A stretch of DNA of 44,108 nt from Methanobacteriota archaeon (GCA_002722695.1 PBMS01000013.1:1-44108), one strand, 5' to 3'. Positions 1 through 9,340 are shown, counted from the first letter of the stretch. Numbers and translations are program-made. Notes: generated from the letters alone by a model not told the origin.

Positions 1-1
1 T

Positions 2-1036
2 TTGCTTGTGACGGCCTCGCCCGTTCTGTACTACCAAGCAGGCAACCTCGTCTACACTCAAGCGGCGGCGAACAGCCCAGATTGTTCGGGTCATTCAGCG
101 AGGAACTCTCCCGATGAGTTCAGCGTCACGTTGTGGCACGAAGACGTCGATGTGGTTACGCACGAGAAAAACGACACACTTGCCTCGAATTTGAAACCCT
201 TGTGGTTCGATCATTGGGAGAACGCTTCCATTGAGGTCCCTGACGAACCGATCACGTTGGCAGCTTGGGTCATGGAGCACAACAATTCAAGCCCTTGGGT
301 CATCGTTGTCCACGGCATACGATCGTGCAAAGCAAACCACGAGACTCTTATTCCTGCAGCATGGCTTTACCAAGCTGGGTTTAACGTGATTCTATTCGAC
401 ATGCGCGACCATGGAAACAGCACGACAGAGGATGGTTTGATTTCCGCAGGACAACGTGAACACCGCGATGTCTTGGCGGTATGGCAGTGGCTTCAGGACA
501 CGAAAGGTGTCGAGCCTGAGCGGATTGGAGCGGTTGGAATCTCGATGGGCGCTGGAGCGGTAACCATTGCGTTTGAACAAGAGCCCAGACTTCAATCCGT
601 CTTTTTGGAATCGCCGTATTCAAGCATGGGCAACGTGCTCGAGGAGGAACTGGTCTTCGCTGGTTTTCCAACGTTCCTGAAAGACGCTGCTCTCTTTGCC
701 GGTAAGGTCTCCTCCGGTGATAATCTGGTCAAATACGAGCCGATTGACGCCATGAAAGTGGTTGGAAACCGCTCTGTTTACATCACGCACTCCTTGGAGG
801 ATGTGCGAATCAACTCCTATCACGGCGTGGCCATGTGTGACACCGCCAAGGAAAGTGTTGACCCAGACGGAACGGTGAAATGCTGGTTTGACTCCTCAGC
901 CATCGCTCATAACGATGGCGGGCGTGAAGGGATTCTTTCGCACATCACGCTCATGCTCACTCAGCCCGATGAATATCGGGACCGGATGGTCAGTTTCTTC
1001 GAACAAAGCATCGGTCAGCCCGATGCGGTGGTTTGA
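2..1036 (+). CDS. Alpha/beta hydrolase, probably membrane-anchored (5' end outside window)
   Basis: This is a serine hydrolase of the alpha/beta fold. The visible frame starts at the window edge with a hydrophobic stretch that reads like the end of a membrane anchor, so the true start is probably upstream. Numbered from the first visible codon, an HG oxyanion motif (VVHGIRS) is followed by the nucleophile elbow GISMG with Ser181, then Asp267 in SLEDVR and His303 in IAHND, a complete triad in the right order. The substrate cannot be told; the layout resembles membrane-anchored esterase/peptidase-like hydrolases. Its stop lies 35 nt before the chosen start of the next gene on the same strand. 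The fold is confident, the substrate unknown. Confidence 0.8.
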   Translation: MLVTASPVLYYQAGNLVYTQAAANSPDCSGHSARNSPDEFSVTLWHEDVDVVTHEKNDTLASNLKPLWFDHWENASIEVPDEPITLAAWVMEHNNSSPWVIVVHGIRSCKANHETLIPAAWLYQAGFNVILFDMRDHGNSTTEDGLISAGQREHRDVLAVWQWLQDTKGVEPERIGAVGISMGAGAVTIAFEQEPRLQSVFLESPYSSMGNVLEEELVFAGFPTFLKDAALFAGKVSSGDNLVKYEPIDAMKVVGNRSVYITHSLEDVRINSYHGVAMCDTAKESVDPDGTVKCWFDSSAIAHNDGGREGILSHITLMLTQPDEYRDRMVSFFEQSIGQPDAVV

Positions 1037-1071
1037 AGCGGGAGACGCTGACGCCCCACCCGGTGGACACC

Positions 1072-2238
1072 ATGTCGGACGTCAATTCTCTTCGTCTGCT
1101 CGGCAGCGGGGAAAAGGCGTTGCGCATTCACGACTTGGTCAAAGCCCCTGCCAACACCCCGTGGGCCAAAGCCAAGCAGCAATCCTGGGACGCCAGCGAA
1201 CCGGCAACGCTTTACACCACTCCTGAAGTTTTGGCCGACGGCACCCCGTGCAGCGCCGTGACGGTCATCTTGCGCACCAAGGGCTGCCACTGGTGGTGGT
1301 CATCCGGGTGCACGTTTTGCGGCTACTTCAACGACACACGCGACGATGTGACCAACGAAGATCTCCACGCTCAATGGGCGGCTGCAAAGGCAAAGTTTGA
1401 CGATTTCAAGGACCAAGCCATGGTGAAGGTGTACACCTCCGGAAGTCTGCTTGAAGACCGAGAAATCCCCGTTGAATTTCAGGAGACTGTGTTGCGAGAT
1501 TGCGCGGATCTTGGAAAGGAGCTCATCGTGGAGAGTCGTTGTGAACAGTTGACCGAGGAGAAGCTCGCTTGGGCCACCTCGATCAATCCGACCTTCACCG
1601 TGGCCATTGGATTGGAGGCGTACGACGACGAAGTGCTTCGTTTTCATGTGAACAAAGGCTTCACCACAAAATCGTGGGACAGGGCCGTTGCTAATCTGAG
1701 CAAATTCAATCTTCGCATCAAAACGTACCTGATGTTCAAGCCCCCGTTCATGAGCGAAGCCGACGCCCTGGACCACAGCGTGAAGTGGATTTCCGCCGTG
1801 GCCGAGCGTTCCGACGAGATTTCCGTTAACCCGATGAACATCCAGCGCGGGACGGTCATCGACCGCCTTCATCGCCACAACGAGTATCGTCCACCGTGGT
1901 TGTGGTCGTTGGTGGAAATGATTCGTCAAGCACATCCATACATCCACCCGGAGGGGGGCATCAACGGCGATTCTGGTCAGGTCGCTCGCCTTATCGTTCA
2001 CCCGACGGCCGGGGGAAAAATTCGCGGCTCTCACAACTGCGGCTCCTGCGACGGAGAAGTCGTGGCCGCCATCGAACGCTACGCCGTCTCAGGCAGCCTT
2101 CTTGAGTTCGAGGGACTCTCTTGCGAATGCGAATCTGTCTGGAAAAACGAGCTCAGCCTTGAACGAAAGCTGCCCGTACCCCTTGGTCTCTCCAAACCTC
2201 GACGAGGTTCCGTGATTGAACGACTGCGCTCTCCTTGA
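1072..2238 (+). CDS. Radical SAM protein, RaSEA-like (archaeosine synthase partner)
   Basis: A 388-aa radical SAM protein. The cluster-binding cysteines are C72, C80 and C83, spaced CX7CX2C, inside a GCHWWWSSGCTFCGYF context. This unusual spacing is characteristic of the TIGR01210/COG1244 family, which includes RaSEA, the radical SAM partner of ArcS that converts glutamine-modified preQ0 to archaeosine in archaeal tRNA. Further cysteines near the C-terminus (HNCGSCDGE and LSCECES) could bind a second cluster or zinc. I chose the ATG at 1072, with GGTGG just upstream, over an in-frame TTG at 1033 that overlaps the previous stop. The family is recognised by eye; the archaeosine role follows from the family and is not shown by neighbours, as no tgtA or arcS is seen here. 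Confidence 0.75.
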   Translation: MSDVNSLRLLGSGEKALRIHDLVKAPANTPWAKAKQQSWDASEPATLYTTPEVLADGTPCSAVTVILRTKGCHWWWSSGCTFCGYFNDTRDDVTNEDLHAQWAAAKAKFDDFKDQAMVKVYTSGSLLEDREIPVEFQETVLRDCADLGKELIVESRCEQLTEEKLAWATSINPTFTVAIGLEAYDDEVLRFHVNKGFTTKSWDRAVANLSKFNLRIKTYLMFKPPFMSEADALDHSVKWISAVAERSDEISVNPMNIQRGTVIDRLHRHNEYRPPWLWSLVEMIRQAHPYIHPEGGINGDSGQVARLIVHPTAGGKIRGSHNCGSCDGEVVAAIERYAVSGSLLEFEGLSCECESVWKNELSLERKLPVPLGLSKPRRGSVIERLRSP

Positions 2239-2344
2239 GCGGGGTTGAGCACTGCGTTTTTTCCTCATTGAGAGTGGTGAATCTTTATGACCGCCCATCA
2301 AGTGGACGATGTGTCCCCTATGGGGTCAATTTGAGGTGAATCGC

Positions 2345-2617
2345 ATGACAAACTCACGAGCCCTCCCCGACACGACCGTCGGAACGGGGGAACCGACCGC
2401 CAGCCGAATTGTCCTGACGTTGTTCTTCGTGGGTCTTCTCGGTCTTTACTCTCTCTTTTCCAACGTGTTTGGGTGGGACAACCTCCCCCTGCTGGGTGAG
2501 TTGGTACCCCTGGTACAGAATCTTGGCGGAAGCGGAATCTGGTACTATCTCATCGGCTTCTTGGTGGGTGTGGGCGCCATTGTTGCAACCCTTGTTGGCG
2601 AGGTCCTCGCCGAGTGA
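2345..2617 (+). CDS. Small two-helix membrane protein next to the oxidase-like protein
   Basis: A 90-aa protein with a polar N-terminus of about 20 residues and two hydrophobic segments (roughly residues 21-40 and 65-85). The ATG at 2345 has GAGGTG six bases upstream, which decides against the in-frame ATG at 2309. It ends 15 bp before the start of the large membrane protein at 2633, so the two are very likely co-transcribed. I recognise no family. Its size and position would suit a small subunit of a complex with the neighbour, but that is inference only. Confidence 0.7.
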   Translation: MTNSRALPDTTVGTGEPTASRIVLTLFFVGLLGLYSLFSNVFGWDNLPLLGELVPLVQNLGGSGIWYYLIGFLVGVGAIVATLVGEVLAE

Positions 2618-2632
2618 ACGGAGGTGTGGTGC

Positions 2633-4618
2633 ATGGAGACCATCTTCATCTCAGCCGGTTTTCTGGCCGGTGCCCTTTTCTTTCTTTCACAGTCCCTCTC
2701 AAAGGGTGTTGGCTCCGTCGGTGGGGCTTTGAAGCAAATCGGTCTTTTCATCCTGCGAAAGAATCCCCCTGGCCTCGTCGATATCTTTGATGACAGGGAC
2801 GGCAGCGGTTCTCGCACGTGGATGAACTTCGGTATGTTGTGGTTGGTGTTCGCCACCCTTCTCGGATTTCTGATGGGTTGGCACACCTACGATCCCACCG
2901 CACTTGATTCGCTTGCCAGCGTCGGCTGGTCCTACGACGACGGCTCCTCCTTGACCGATGCAACACTGAACTTCCTGACCATTGCTCTGCTCTACGGATT
3001 GATCGGCAGTGGCATGGTCGCAACGGCTCGCAACGGCAACGGACGGTTGGCCAGTGAGGCCAACGCCTCGATGGTCGCAGTGTTGCTCTCAGCTGTCTTT
3101 CTTGCAACCTACATCCTGCCGTTCATCTTCGGGTTTCTCGACATCGACACCGAGGAGGGCGGGGTTGCGATTCTGCTCTACAGCCTCGAGACGCTCGCCA
3201 TGGGCATGCTGCTGATTCCGGTGTTCATCAATCTCCTCATCACCGCAGCCAATCGAGGCGAGCAAGCGTTGCAAACAAGCGTGTGGTTCCTGCTCATCGG
3301 CGTTGCAGCGTTCATCTTATCGATGCTGTACATGTTTTTCGGAGAACTCGCCGGTGCCACTCAAACGGTGTGGCTCGCTGAGCGCGTGGCCCACGGCTGG
3401 GTCCCACTTGCACTCATGTTTTCCGTTGGCTACCACGTCATTCCCATGACCGCCAAGCAACCGATTTGGTCCGCTTCAATGCGAACGGCCAGCATGTTTC
3501 TTCTTTTCATCACCGTTCCTCCGTTCTTCATGACCGACGCATCCGGCAGTAACTTCGTCACAAACATCGGTGCTATCTTGCTGACGTTGGGCGTGCTGCC
3601 CATCTTTGCAGCTTCCAGCAATCTTCTGTTCACCGCAGGATCGGGCCTCAGCGCCGTGGTGAAAAAACCGGGCGCCATGGCTGCCACAATGGCGTTCCTC
3701 GCGCTACCGTTCTTCGCTGTTGGTGGCTACTTTACCGCCATGGACACCTTTGTTGGAACCGGTGAACTCGGAACCATGGGGCAAGTCATCGACATGGGGA
3801 TGCTGTTCACCGTCGGCGGCTTGCTCGTGCTTGCAGGTGTGTTTACGAACTATCCAAACGCCATCGGAAAGCCTCTGGCCACACCTTCCACGGGTACGCT
3901 CGCCTCGTGGATGGTCTTGGTGGGCGGCGTGGCATCGACGATGGCCTACCTCATCGGGGAGTTCACGGCCAACGCAGTCTCAGCATCTGAGATTGAAGAC
4001 GTGGTCGCCAACAACGGTGGCTTCTACCTCACGGGATCCGGTCTCTTCTACATGGCCGCCATCGGCACCATTCTCGCCACGATGGTTGTGATTCGCACCG
4101 GTATTTCGGCCACCGGACGCTCACTTGATGTCGTCGAGACGTCCGATGTCAGCACCTACACCCTGACGTCGGGCTCCTCCACGACCATCCGTGACCTCAT
4201 TGGCCGTGGCGTGGGTGTCGACACCGCGCTTGTGATCAGTGAAACCGAAGAAAACAAGGGCGGCTCAACCCTCATCGCCGTCGATTCAGCGCTTCACAAC
4301 GATGAGATCAACGAATTCCCACCCAGTTCGGACACCACCATGGTGGCCTTTGTCCAGTTCCTTACCGACACCGATCAATCGGTGTTTGACCTTTTCAGAA
4401 GCATGGACTTGGACGATTCCGGAAAAATTGATGCAAGCGAATTCTTGGCCGCACTGGAATCTTCTCCGATCGGTGCTCTCTCTTCGATAGAAGCCTCGGA
4501 TTTGGTGGCCAGCATGGATTTGGACGGGGACGGGGAATTGAACCTCCCCGAGCTCGACATCGCCATTGCTCAAGTCAAGCGGGACCACGACCTCGTCCCC
4601 TCCGTAGAAGAGGAGTGA
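2633..4618 (+). CDS. Polytopic membrane protein resembling heme-copper oxidase subunit I without metal ligands, with two C-terminal EF-hands
   Basis: A 661-aa protein with about 12 hydrophobic segments over residues 1-490, a soluble linker, then two canonical EF-hand loops (D592-D594-S596-K598-D600-E603 and D629-D631-D633-E635-N637-E640). By eye the membrane part follows the CcoN/COX1 order: RVAHGWVPLAL then YHVIPMTAKQPIWSASM matches the CcoN stretch containing WYGH and YYFVPKQAGRPVYS. The helix VI His (H254) is kept. The HH pair is replaced around P296-F299, the helix X HxH by Q384-V-I386, and the helix II His by Thr/Asp near 108-109. If the match is right, hemes and CuB cannot bind normally. 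The start is ATG 2633 behind GGAGGTG. The EF-hands suggest calcium sensing (inference). The oxidase relation rests on visual alignment only. Confidence 0.6.
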   Translation: METIFISAGFLAGALFFLSQSLSKGVGSVGGALKQIGLFILRKNPPGLVDIFDDRDGSGSRTWMNFGMLWLVFATLLGFLMGWHTYDPTALDSLASVGWSYDDGSSLTDATLNFLTIALLYGLIGSGMVATARNGNGRLASEANASMVAVLLSAVFLATYILPFIFGFLDIDTEEGGVAILLYSLETLAMGMLLIPVFINLLITAANRGEQALQTSVWFLLIGVAAFILSMLYMFFGELAGATQTVWLAERVAHGWVPLALMFSVGYHVIPMTAKQPIWSASMRTASMFLLFITVPPFFMTDASGSNFVTNIGAILLTLGVLPIFAASSNLLFTAGSGLSAVVKKPGAMAATMAFLALPFFAVGGYFTAMDTFVGTGELGTMGQVIDMGMLFTVGGLLVLAGVFTNYPNAIGKPLATPSTGTLASWMVLVGGVASTMAYLIGEFTANAVSASEIEDVVANNGGFYLTGSGLFYMAAIGTILATMVVIRTGISATGRSLDVVETSDVSTYTLTSGSSTTIRDLIGRGVGVDTALVISETEENKGGSTLIAVDSALHNDEINEFPPSSDTTMVAFVQFLTDTDQSVFDLFRSMDLDDSGKIDASEFLAALESSPIGALSSIEASDLVASMDLDGDGELNLPELDIAIAQVKRDHDLVPSVEEE

Positions 4619-4634
4619 GTTCCGCTCGCAAGAT

Positions 4635-5924
4635 GTGGTGTCCGTGCGCATCGGCCTCGTGGGAAAACCCAATGTGGGAAAATCGACGTTCTTCAGCGCA
4701 GCGACGCTCGCTCAGGTGGACATCGCCAATTACCCCTTCTGCACCATCGATCCGAACGTGGGTGTGGCGTTTGTTGAGGCTCGTCTGCCGTGCCCGTGCG
4801 GTGCACTGAGGAGCAAACTGGAAGCCGATGGGCGACTGGAGGCGCCCAGCGAGGACGACGACCGACACGGCAGTCTCTGCCAGCCCAGAACCGGTTCATG
4901 CATCAATCACCGACGTTTTGTTCCGGTGTCCCTCGTCGATGTTGCAGGGTTGGTCCCGGGCGCCAGCGAAGGCCGGGGACGAGGTAACGCCTTTCTGGCG
5001 GATCTGGCCAACTGCGACGTGTTGATTCAGGTGGTTGACGCCGCTGGCTCAACCGACCTCGAAGGCCAGTTCACCGGAGCGGCCACCAGCACAGAGGCAG
5101 CCATTGAATGCGTTCGAGCGGAGATAGAATTCTTGGAGCACGAGTTGGATGCGTGGATCGGCGGTCTGTTGCAGGACGGCTGGCATCGCGGCGTTCGACG
5201 CGTGCAGGCAGAGGGAGAAAAGGGACTGACCTCGTTCGTTAGCGACCGTTTGAGTGGCTTGGGAGCAACCCCTTCCCGCGTGGCTCAAGGCATGCACGCG
5301 TTCGATCAACGGCATCGCACCGATAAGCAACCGTGGGATTGGGACTCGTCCTCGCTTCACCTCCTCGGCCAGTGCATGCGGGAGCAGTTGTTTCCCATCG
5401 TTTATGCAGCCAACAAAATGGACATTGCACCACCCGGCGTCCTGGATGCTTTTCCAGACCGCACCATGGTGGCCTGTATGTCGGACATGGAACTCGCTCT
5501 GAGTCGAGCCGCCTCGGCTGGACTTATACGCTATCAAAAAGGAGCCACAACCTTTGCCGTGAACGATTCTGCGGACCTGACCGAGGCTCAATCAAAGGCT
5601 CTGACCCACATGCAGGCCCGCCTCGAACAGGCCGGAGGGACCGGTCTGGCTCGCCTTCTTGACGAGGTTCTCTTCGACCAACTCAACCGCATCGTGGTCT
5701 ACCCCGTTCAGGACGAAACGCACTGGGTGGACGGCGACGGGCGAATCCTGCCCGACGCATTGGTCGTTCCGTTGGGCATTCACGCCAAAGCACTCGCGGG
5801 GCATGTCCATACCGATCTCGAGGAGGGCTTCATCCGAGGTGTTGACGGGCGAACGCGCCGTGTGGTCGGGGCCGATCACGAGTTGGGCGACGGTGACGTG
5901 TTGAAAATCCACGCTAAAACGTGA
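4635..5924 (+). CDS. YchF/OLA1-family GTPase, archaeal type with TGS domain
   Basis: A 429-aa P-loop NTPase of the Obg/YchF group, whose members associate with ribosomes. G1 is GKPNVGKST, G3 is DVAGLVPGAS and G4 is NKMD. A C-terminal TGS-like domain ends in GDGDVLKIHAKT. Bacterial YchF and human OLA1 have a non-canonical NxxE G4 and prefer ATP; the NKxD here, as in the archaeal branch, predicts GTP. The start is ambiguous between GTG 4635 and GTG 4638 and no good ribosome-binding site is seen. It lies 16 bp after the oxidase-like gene and ends 7 bp from a convergent gene. Confident family call; the exact role in translation is not shown. Confidence 0.88.
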   Translation: MVSVRIGLVGKPNVGKSTFFSAATLAQVDIANYPFCTIDPNVGVAFVEARLPCPCGALRSKLEADGRLEAPSEDDDRHGSLCQPRTGSCINHRRFVPVSLVDVAGLVPGASEGRGRGNAFLADLANCDVLIQVVDAAGSTDLEGQFTGAATSTEAAIECVRAEIEFLEHELDAWIGGLLQDGWHRGVRRVQAEGEKGLTSFVSDRLSGLGATPSRVAQGMHAFDQRHRTDKQPWDWDSSSLHLLGQCMREQLFPIVYAANKMDIAPPGVLDAFPDRTMVACMSDMELALSRAASAGLIRYQKGATTFAVNDSADLTEAQSKALTHMQARLEQAGGTGLARLLDEVLFDQLNRIVVYPVQDETHWVDGDGRILPDALVVPLGIHAKALAGHVHTDLEEGFIRGVDGRTRRVVGADHELGDGDVLKIHAKT

Positions 5925-5931
5925 TGACGTC

Positions 5932-6318
5932 TCAGTGCCCTTTTGGTCGATCGTACGACGGTGTGAGTCGAGCCATATCGCCCGAATATTGACCACCTCG
6001 GTAAATGAAGAGGATCGGGGAAGCAAGGGTTAGCAAAATCAAGAGAATCAGGAAGAACAGACCCCATGGCTCTACATCGGAGAGGGTTGAACCCCACAGC
6101 ACCCACAGAAACGGCAGGTAGAGGAAGATGCTGTACCGGCGCGCCACCGCTGAAAATCGTGCGCTGGACGTGCTCCGTTCGAACAACACCGGGACCTCTT
6201 CCTTGCTGACGAGGTTGTTGTCCACGCCGCAGCGCACACAAACCTGTGCATTTGGACCGTTTCCGTGGATGAAAAATTCTCGGGGATAGGTGCTCCCACA
6301 AAGGCGACAGGTTGGCAT
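5932..6318 (-). CDS. Zinc-ribbon membrane protein, function unknown
   Basis: A 128-aa protein starting MPTCRLCG. C4, C7, C27 and C30 form a two-CxxC zinc ribbon, followed by two hydrophobic helices (about residues 60-78 and 84-105) and a short basic tail. The start is ATG 6318, with AGGGAG four bases upstream; an in-frame TTG at 6369 overlapping the previous stop is less likely. It is the last gene of a minus-strand run after the PabB-PabA fusion, 47 bp downstream of it. Zinc ribbon plus two helices is common among archaeal membrane proteins of unknown role; nothing here links it to folate synthesis except position. Confidence 0.7.
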   Translation of the reverse strand: MPTCRLCGSTYPREFFIHGNGPNAQVCVRCGVDNNLVSKEEVPVLFERSTSSARFSAVARRYSIFLYLPFLWVLWGSTLSDVEPWGLFFLILLILLTLASPILFIYRGGQYSGDMARLTPSYDRPKGH

Positions 6319-6365
6319 GGTGCTCCCTGATGACCCCAGTCGTTTGGGATTCTTCAACCATCCGC

Positions 6366-8594
6366 TCAACCTGAAAGGAAACGGGCGATGAGCCGGTGCC
6401 CTTCGTGCGAACCGATGGATTCAGGGTGCACCTGAACCCCATGGACGTTGAGGCTTGGATGCCTCAATCCCATGATGAGTCCTGAGGCGGCTTCTGTGGC
6501 GTTGACGAGCATCGAATGCTCGCCGTCGTCGAGGGCCACCAAGGAGTTGTATCGAGTGAGCGTCATTGGCGATGTTTGCGACTCAAAGACACCTGAGCCG
6601 TCGTGGGCCACTTCAACCGGTACACCATGCACCGGTCCGTGCGGTGAGGGGGTGACGGGGCGGCCGTCGGCCACTGCGAGAGCTTGGTGGCCCAAGCATA
6701 CGCCCAACACGGGTACCTTCAGTTGACCAGCCAGCGCATGGTGCGCCAGCGCCATCGTAAGTCTGGCATCTTCTGGACGACCCGGGCCGGGTCCCAGAAC
6801 GATGTGAGATGGCTGCAAGGTTTCCAGCAAGTCGTGAAGCGCCACCGGGTCAAGCCAGCGTTCGCTTTGAGGCGATCGTCCTTCCAGCACGGTGACGTTT
6901 CGTCCTGTCTGGGCGATGGCATCGGCGATGTTTAGAGAAAATGAATCGAGGTTATCCACGAACAGCACACCGGTTTTCGCAGTCGTTTCGACGGCCTCAG
7001 AAAGCGACTGGATGGTGCCGAGTTTGCGAATCGACTCGGAGCTGTTTGGGGATTTCATTGGGTGAATGCCGAGGGCTCCCGTGGGCAGCGGCGTGTGCTC
7101 TTCATCCATCCAGCCTGCTGCGATTCGTAGGGCTGCTCCTTTCCATGCCGCTTCCTCCACCTCGTTTTTTGGCTCCGAAGCGATGGTGATTCCTCCACCC
7201 GCACCCACCGACCCCTGCCATCGGCCGTTCGAGAGGTGAGCTTCAAGCGTTCGTATCAGAATGTTCCAAGCGGAACGTCCAGAATGCACGTCGATGTAGC
7301 CAATTGAACCTGTCCAAAACGACCTTGGCATCTGCTCAAGTTGGTCGATGACGGCGCAAACCACCGTGCGCGGGCAGCCGGTGATGGAGCCACCCGGAAA
7401 GACGGCTTGAAGCGCCGAAGCACCGTTGTGGTCGGGTCGTAGTGTTGCCGTGATGTGACTGACCAGGTGCTGAACATTTGCGTAGGCTTCAACATCGAAT
7501 CGGCTGACCTTCACACTGCCGGGAATCGCCACCTGGGTCAGGTCGTTGCGCATTAGATCGACCAGCATGCGGTGCTCCGCTCGCTCTTTTTGATCGGCGA
7601 TCATTTGCTGGCGCAGGCTGGCTGCTTCGGTCAAGTTGGCCCCCTGCGGGCAGGTCCCTTTGATGGGAGAAGTTTGGAGGGTCGCTCCATCCAGCATGAG
7701 CAGGGATTCCGGGGATGAACTGGCAAGAGCGAAGCCCAAATCCTCCGCGTGAGTGTACGCAGAAAACGGGGCTGGATTTTGGTCCATCAATCGTTGAAAA
7801 ACAGCGTAGGGATCATCGATTTCACCCTGCCAGTGTTTCCCAATGTTGACCTGATACACCTGGCCGTTGACGATGCCTTGACGCACCGCCTCAACGTTGT
7901 CAGCGTGCGCCTCATCGGTGTGTGTAACGGATTCTCTGTGATGATGAAGAGGAGAAATTGACGCCTCGGTTCGCCTTTTGTCAATGCACGCCTTCGCAGC
8001 GGTGCACCACGATTCGTCCGATCCGAAGATGCGCACTTCATCCGCCTCATGGTCGACCACAGCACCGCCATGGATGCACCAAAGCACGGCGAGGAGGGCC
8101 CCCTCATCGGGTGGGTGCTGCAGACGAAGCGGTTGGGTCCACTGCACCAGGTCGTACGCCAAAGCCCCCGACCAAAAGGGTCCATCCGGCAAATCAACAC
8201 CGTGCGACCGTTCGAACGACTCCCGGCTCGTTTCCGTCCTTAACTTCTCGAACAGGTCGCCAAGGTCTCGGGCGCGAAGCGTCACGCTGTGGTACCATGA
8301 ACCGTGTTTCCATTCTTCCACTTCGGCTCGCAGAAGCACCCGCTCTTCGTTCACTCGGACGTCGCCCGAAAGGGGGTCGTGCGGTTCTGCAGCGGGAAGA
8401 ACACCTCGCAGGGGTTGACGCACCACGACCCGCTTTGCGGAAGGTGCTGCCACCAAGGACCACTTGGCAAGGTGAGACACCGGACCTCCTGAGACCAACA
8501 ACACTCGGTCAGGTGAACCGAAGCGAAAGGCGGCTTCACCCAGCAGTCCATTGGCGGCAAACCGGTCAACAAGAGCCATCACGCGTTTCGACAT
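6366..8594 (-). CDS. pabB: Aminodeoxychorismate synthase, PabB-PabA fusion
   Basis: A 742-aa bifunctional enzyme that aminates chorismate to 4-amino-4-deoxychorismate with ammonia released from glutamine. Residues 1 to about 515 are the chorismate-binding domain and contain PIKGT with Lys312. That lysine marks aminodeoxychorismate synthase (PabB); anthranilate synthase has PIAGT. After a linker comes a class I glutamine amidotransferase: GPGPGRP oxyanion region, nucleophile Cys633 in GVCLGHQ, and His723 and Glu725 in HPES. The order PabB-PabA is the reverse of the common eukaryotic fusion. The ATG at 8594 overlaps the end of the PabC-like gene by 29 bp, so translation is probably coupled. An in-frame start at 8765 would overlap that gene by 200 bp and is unlikely. 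Supplies p-aminobenzoate for folate or pterin synthesis. Confidence 0.88.
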   Translation of the reverse strand: MSKRVMALVDRFAANGLLGEAAFRFGSPDRVLLVSGGPVSHLAKWSLVAAPSAKRVVVRQPLRGVLPAAEPHDPLSGDVRVNEERVLLRAEVEEWKHGSWYHSVTLRARDLGDLFEKLRTETSRESFERSHGVDLPDGPFWSGALAYDLVQWTQPLRLQHPPDEGALLAVLWCIHGGAVVDHEADEVRIFGSDESWCTAAKACIDKRRTEASISPLHHHRESVTHTDEAHADNVEAVRQGIVNGQVYQVNIGKHWQGEIDDPYAVFQRLMDQNPAPFSAYTHAEDLGFALASSSPESLLMLDGATLQTSPIKGTCPQGANLTEAASLRQQMIADQKERAEHRMLVDLMRNDLTQVAIPGSVKVSRFDVEAYANVQHLVSHITATLRPDHNGASALQAVFPGGSITGCPRTVVCAVIDQLEQMPRSFWTGSIGYIDVHSGRSAWNILIRTLEAHLSNGRWQGSVGAGGGITIASEPKNEVEEAAWKGAALRIAAGWMDEEHTPLPTGALGIHPMKSPNSSESIRKLGTIQSLSEAVETTAKTGVLFVDNLDSFSLNIADAIAQTGRNVTVLEGRSPQSERWLDPVALHDLLETLQPSHIVLGPGPGRPEDARLTMALAHHALAGQLKVPVLGVCLGHQALAVADGRPVTPSPHGPVHGVPVEVAHDGSGVFESQTSPMTLTRYNSLVALDDGEHSMLVNATEAASGLIMGLRHPSLNVHGVQVHPESIGSHEGHRLIARFLSG

Positions 8595-9330
8595 GGTCTG
8601 GCCCCGTCGATGACCATGTGGCCTCCTCGGTAAAATGTTGGGACAGCAAACGATGGCAGGCGGTTGAAAGAGCGGTAGAATCGCCTGTTTTGACGCCGTC
8701 GATCGTGTCGACTCGACAAACGCCCATGCCGGTTCCAACGAGCACGAATTCTGCGCATCGAGCAACGGTTCGTTCGTTCAATCTCCCTTTGACCACCGGG
8801 AGGCCGAGGGAAGGAAGCATGGCCTCAAGCACAGTAGCCGTGATCCCGTTCACGCCACCTTCGGAGGCATGAGCGACCCAAACCGTCCCGTCCTCATCGA
8901 GGACCATGGGGGTTGCCCGGTCTGCGTCGACGACAGCGTGCTCATGAATCAGCAACGCTGCGTCACAGCCGACCTTTTCAGCAGCTTCAGCAGCGTCCTT
9001 GTAGGCCGTCCAATCCCCGTGTTTTGTTCCGTTTGTGCGTGCGTTCCATCGAGGCGCTGCCACCGATATGGCGTCGACGGGCTCGTTTCGAAGTTGGAGG
9101 GGACGCACACTTACGCTCCATCCATGCTCGGGGGAGAAGCCGATGCGGGCGAGACACCGCTGTTCGCTTTGGGGTACGCTCACGGTTGGTCCTGTTTCTG
9201 GCAGTTCAATTCGCAACCGAGCGGCGTGATCGTTCATTCGTTGTCGGTGTTGCGGCCAGTCCGCAACCATGCCGCGTTCGTTGACCAGCACGGTCGTGAA
9301 GACTTCAGAGCGCGGCCCGCTGGAAGCCAT
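8566..9330 (-). CDS. pabC: Class IV PLP aminotransferase-fold enzyme, probable aminodeoxychorismate lyase
   Basis: A 254-aa protein of the branched-chain aminotransferase/PabC fold. The N-terminus (EVFTTVLVNERG) and the HRQRMNDHAARL helix fit the family. TKHGDWTAYKDAAEA carries the expected PLP lysine (the K of TKH), followed by DAALLIHEH and the usual glycine-rich cofactor-binding part GGVNGITATVLE. It would eliminate pyruvate from aminodeoxychorismate to give p-aminobenzoate. Class IV members are hard to separate by sequence, and D-amino-acid or branched-chain aminotransferase is possible. The overlap with the PabB-PabA gene makes lyase the best call. The start ATG 9330 has GAGGG upstream and lies 10 bp after the stop of the giant protein. 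Confidence 0.78.
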   Translation of the reverse strand: MASSGPRSEVFTTVLVNERGMVADWPQHRQRMNDHAARLRIELPETGPTVSVPQSEQRCLARIGFSPEHGWSVSVRPLQLRNEPVDAISVAAPRWNARTNGTKHGDWTAYKDAAEAAEKVGCDAALLIHEHAVVDADRATPMVLDEDGTVWVAHASEGGVNGITATVLEAMLPSLGLPVVKGRLNERTVARCAEFVLVGTGMGVCRVDTIDGVKTGDSTALSTACHRLLSQHFTEEATWSSTGPDHVETRDGSC

Positions 9331-9340
9331 GGTGTCGCCC

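Noticed and set aside
6366-8594. Anthranilate synthase (TrpE-TrpG fusion) as identity
   Set aside because: The active-site motif is PIKGT, not PIAGT, and a PabC-like gene overlaps it.
7958-8872. Plus-strand open frame of 304 codons opposite pabB/pabC
   Set aside because: Arg/Pro-rich, no domain, antisense to conserved catalytic motifs.
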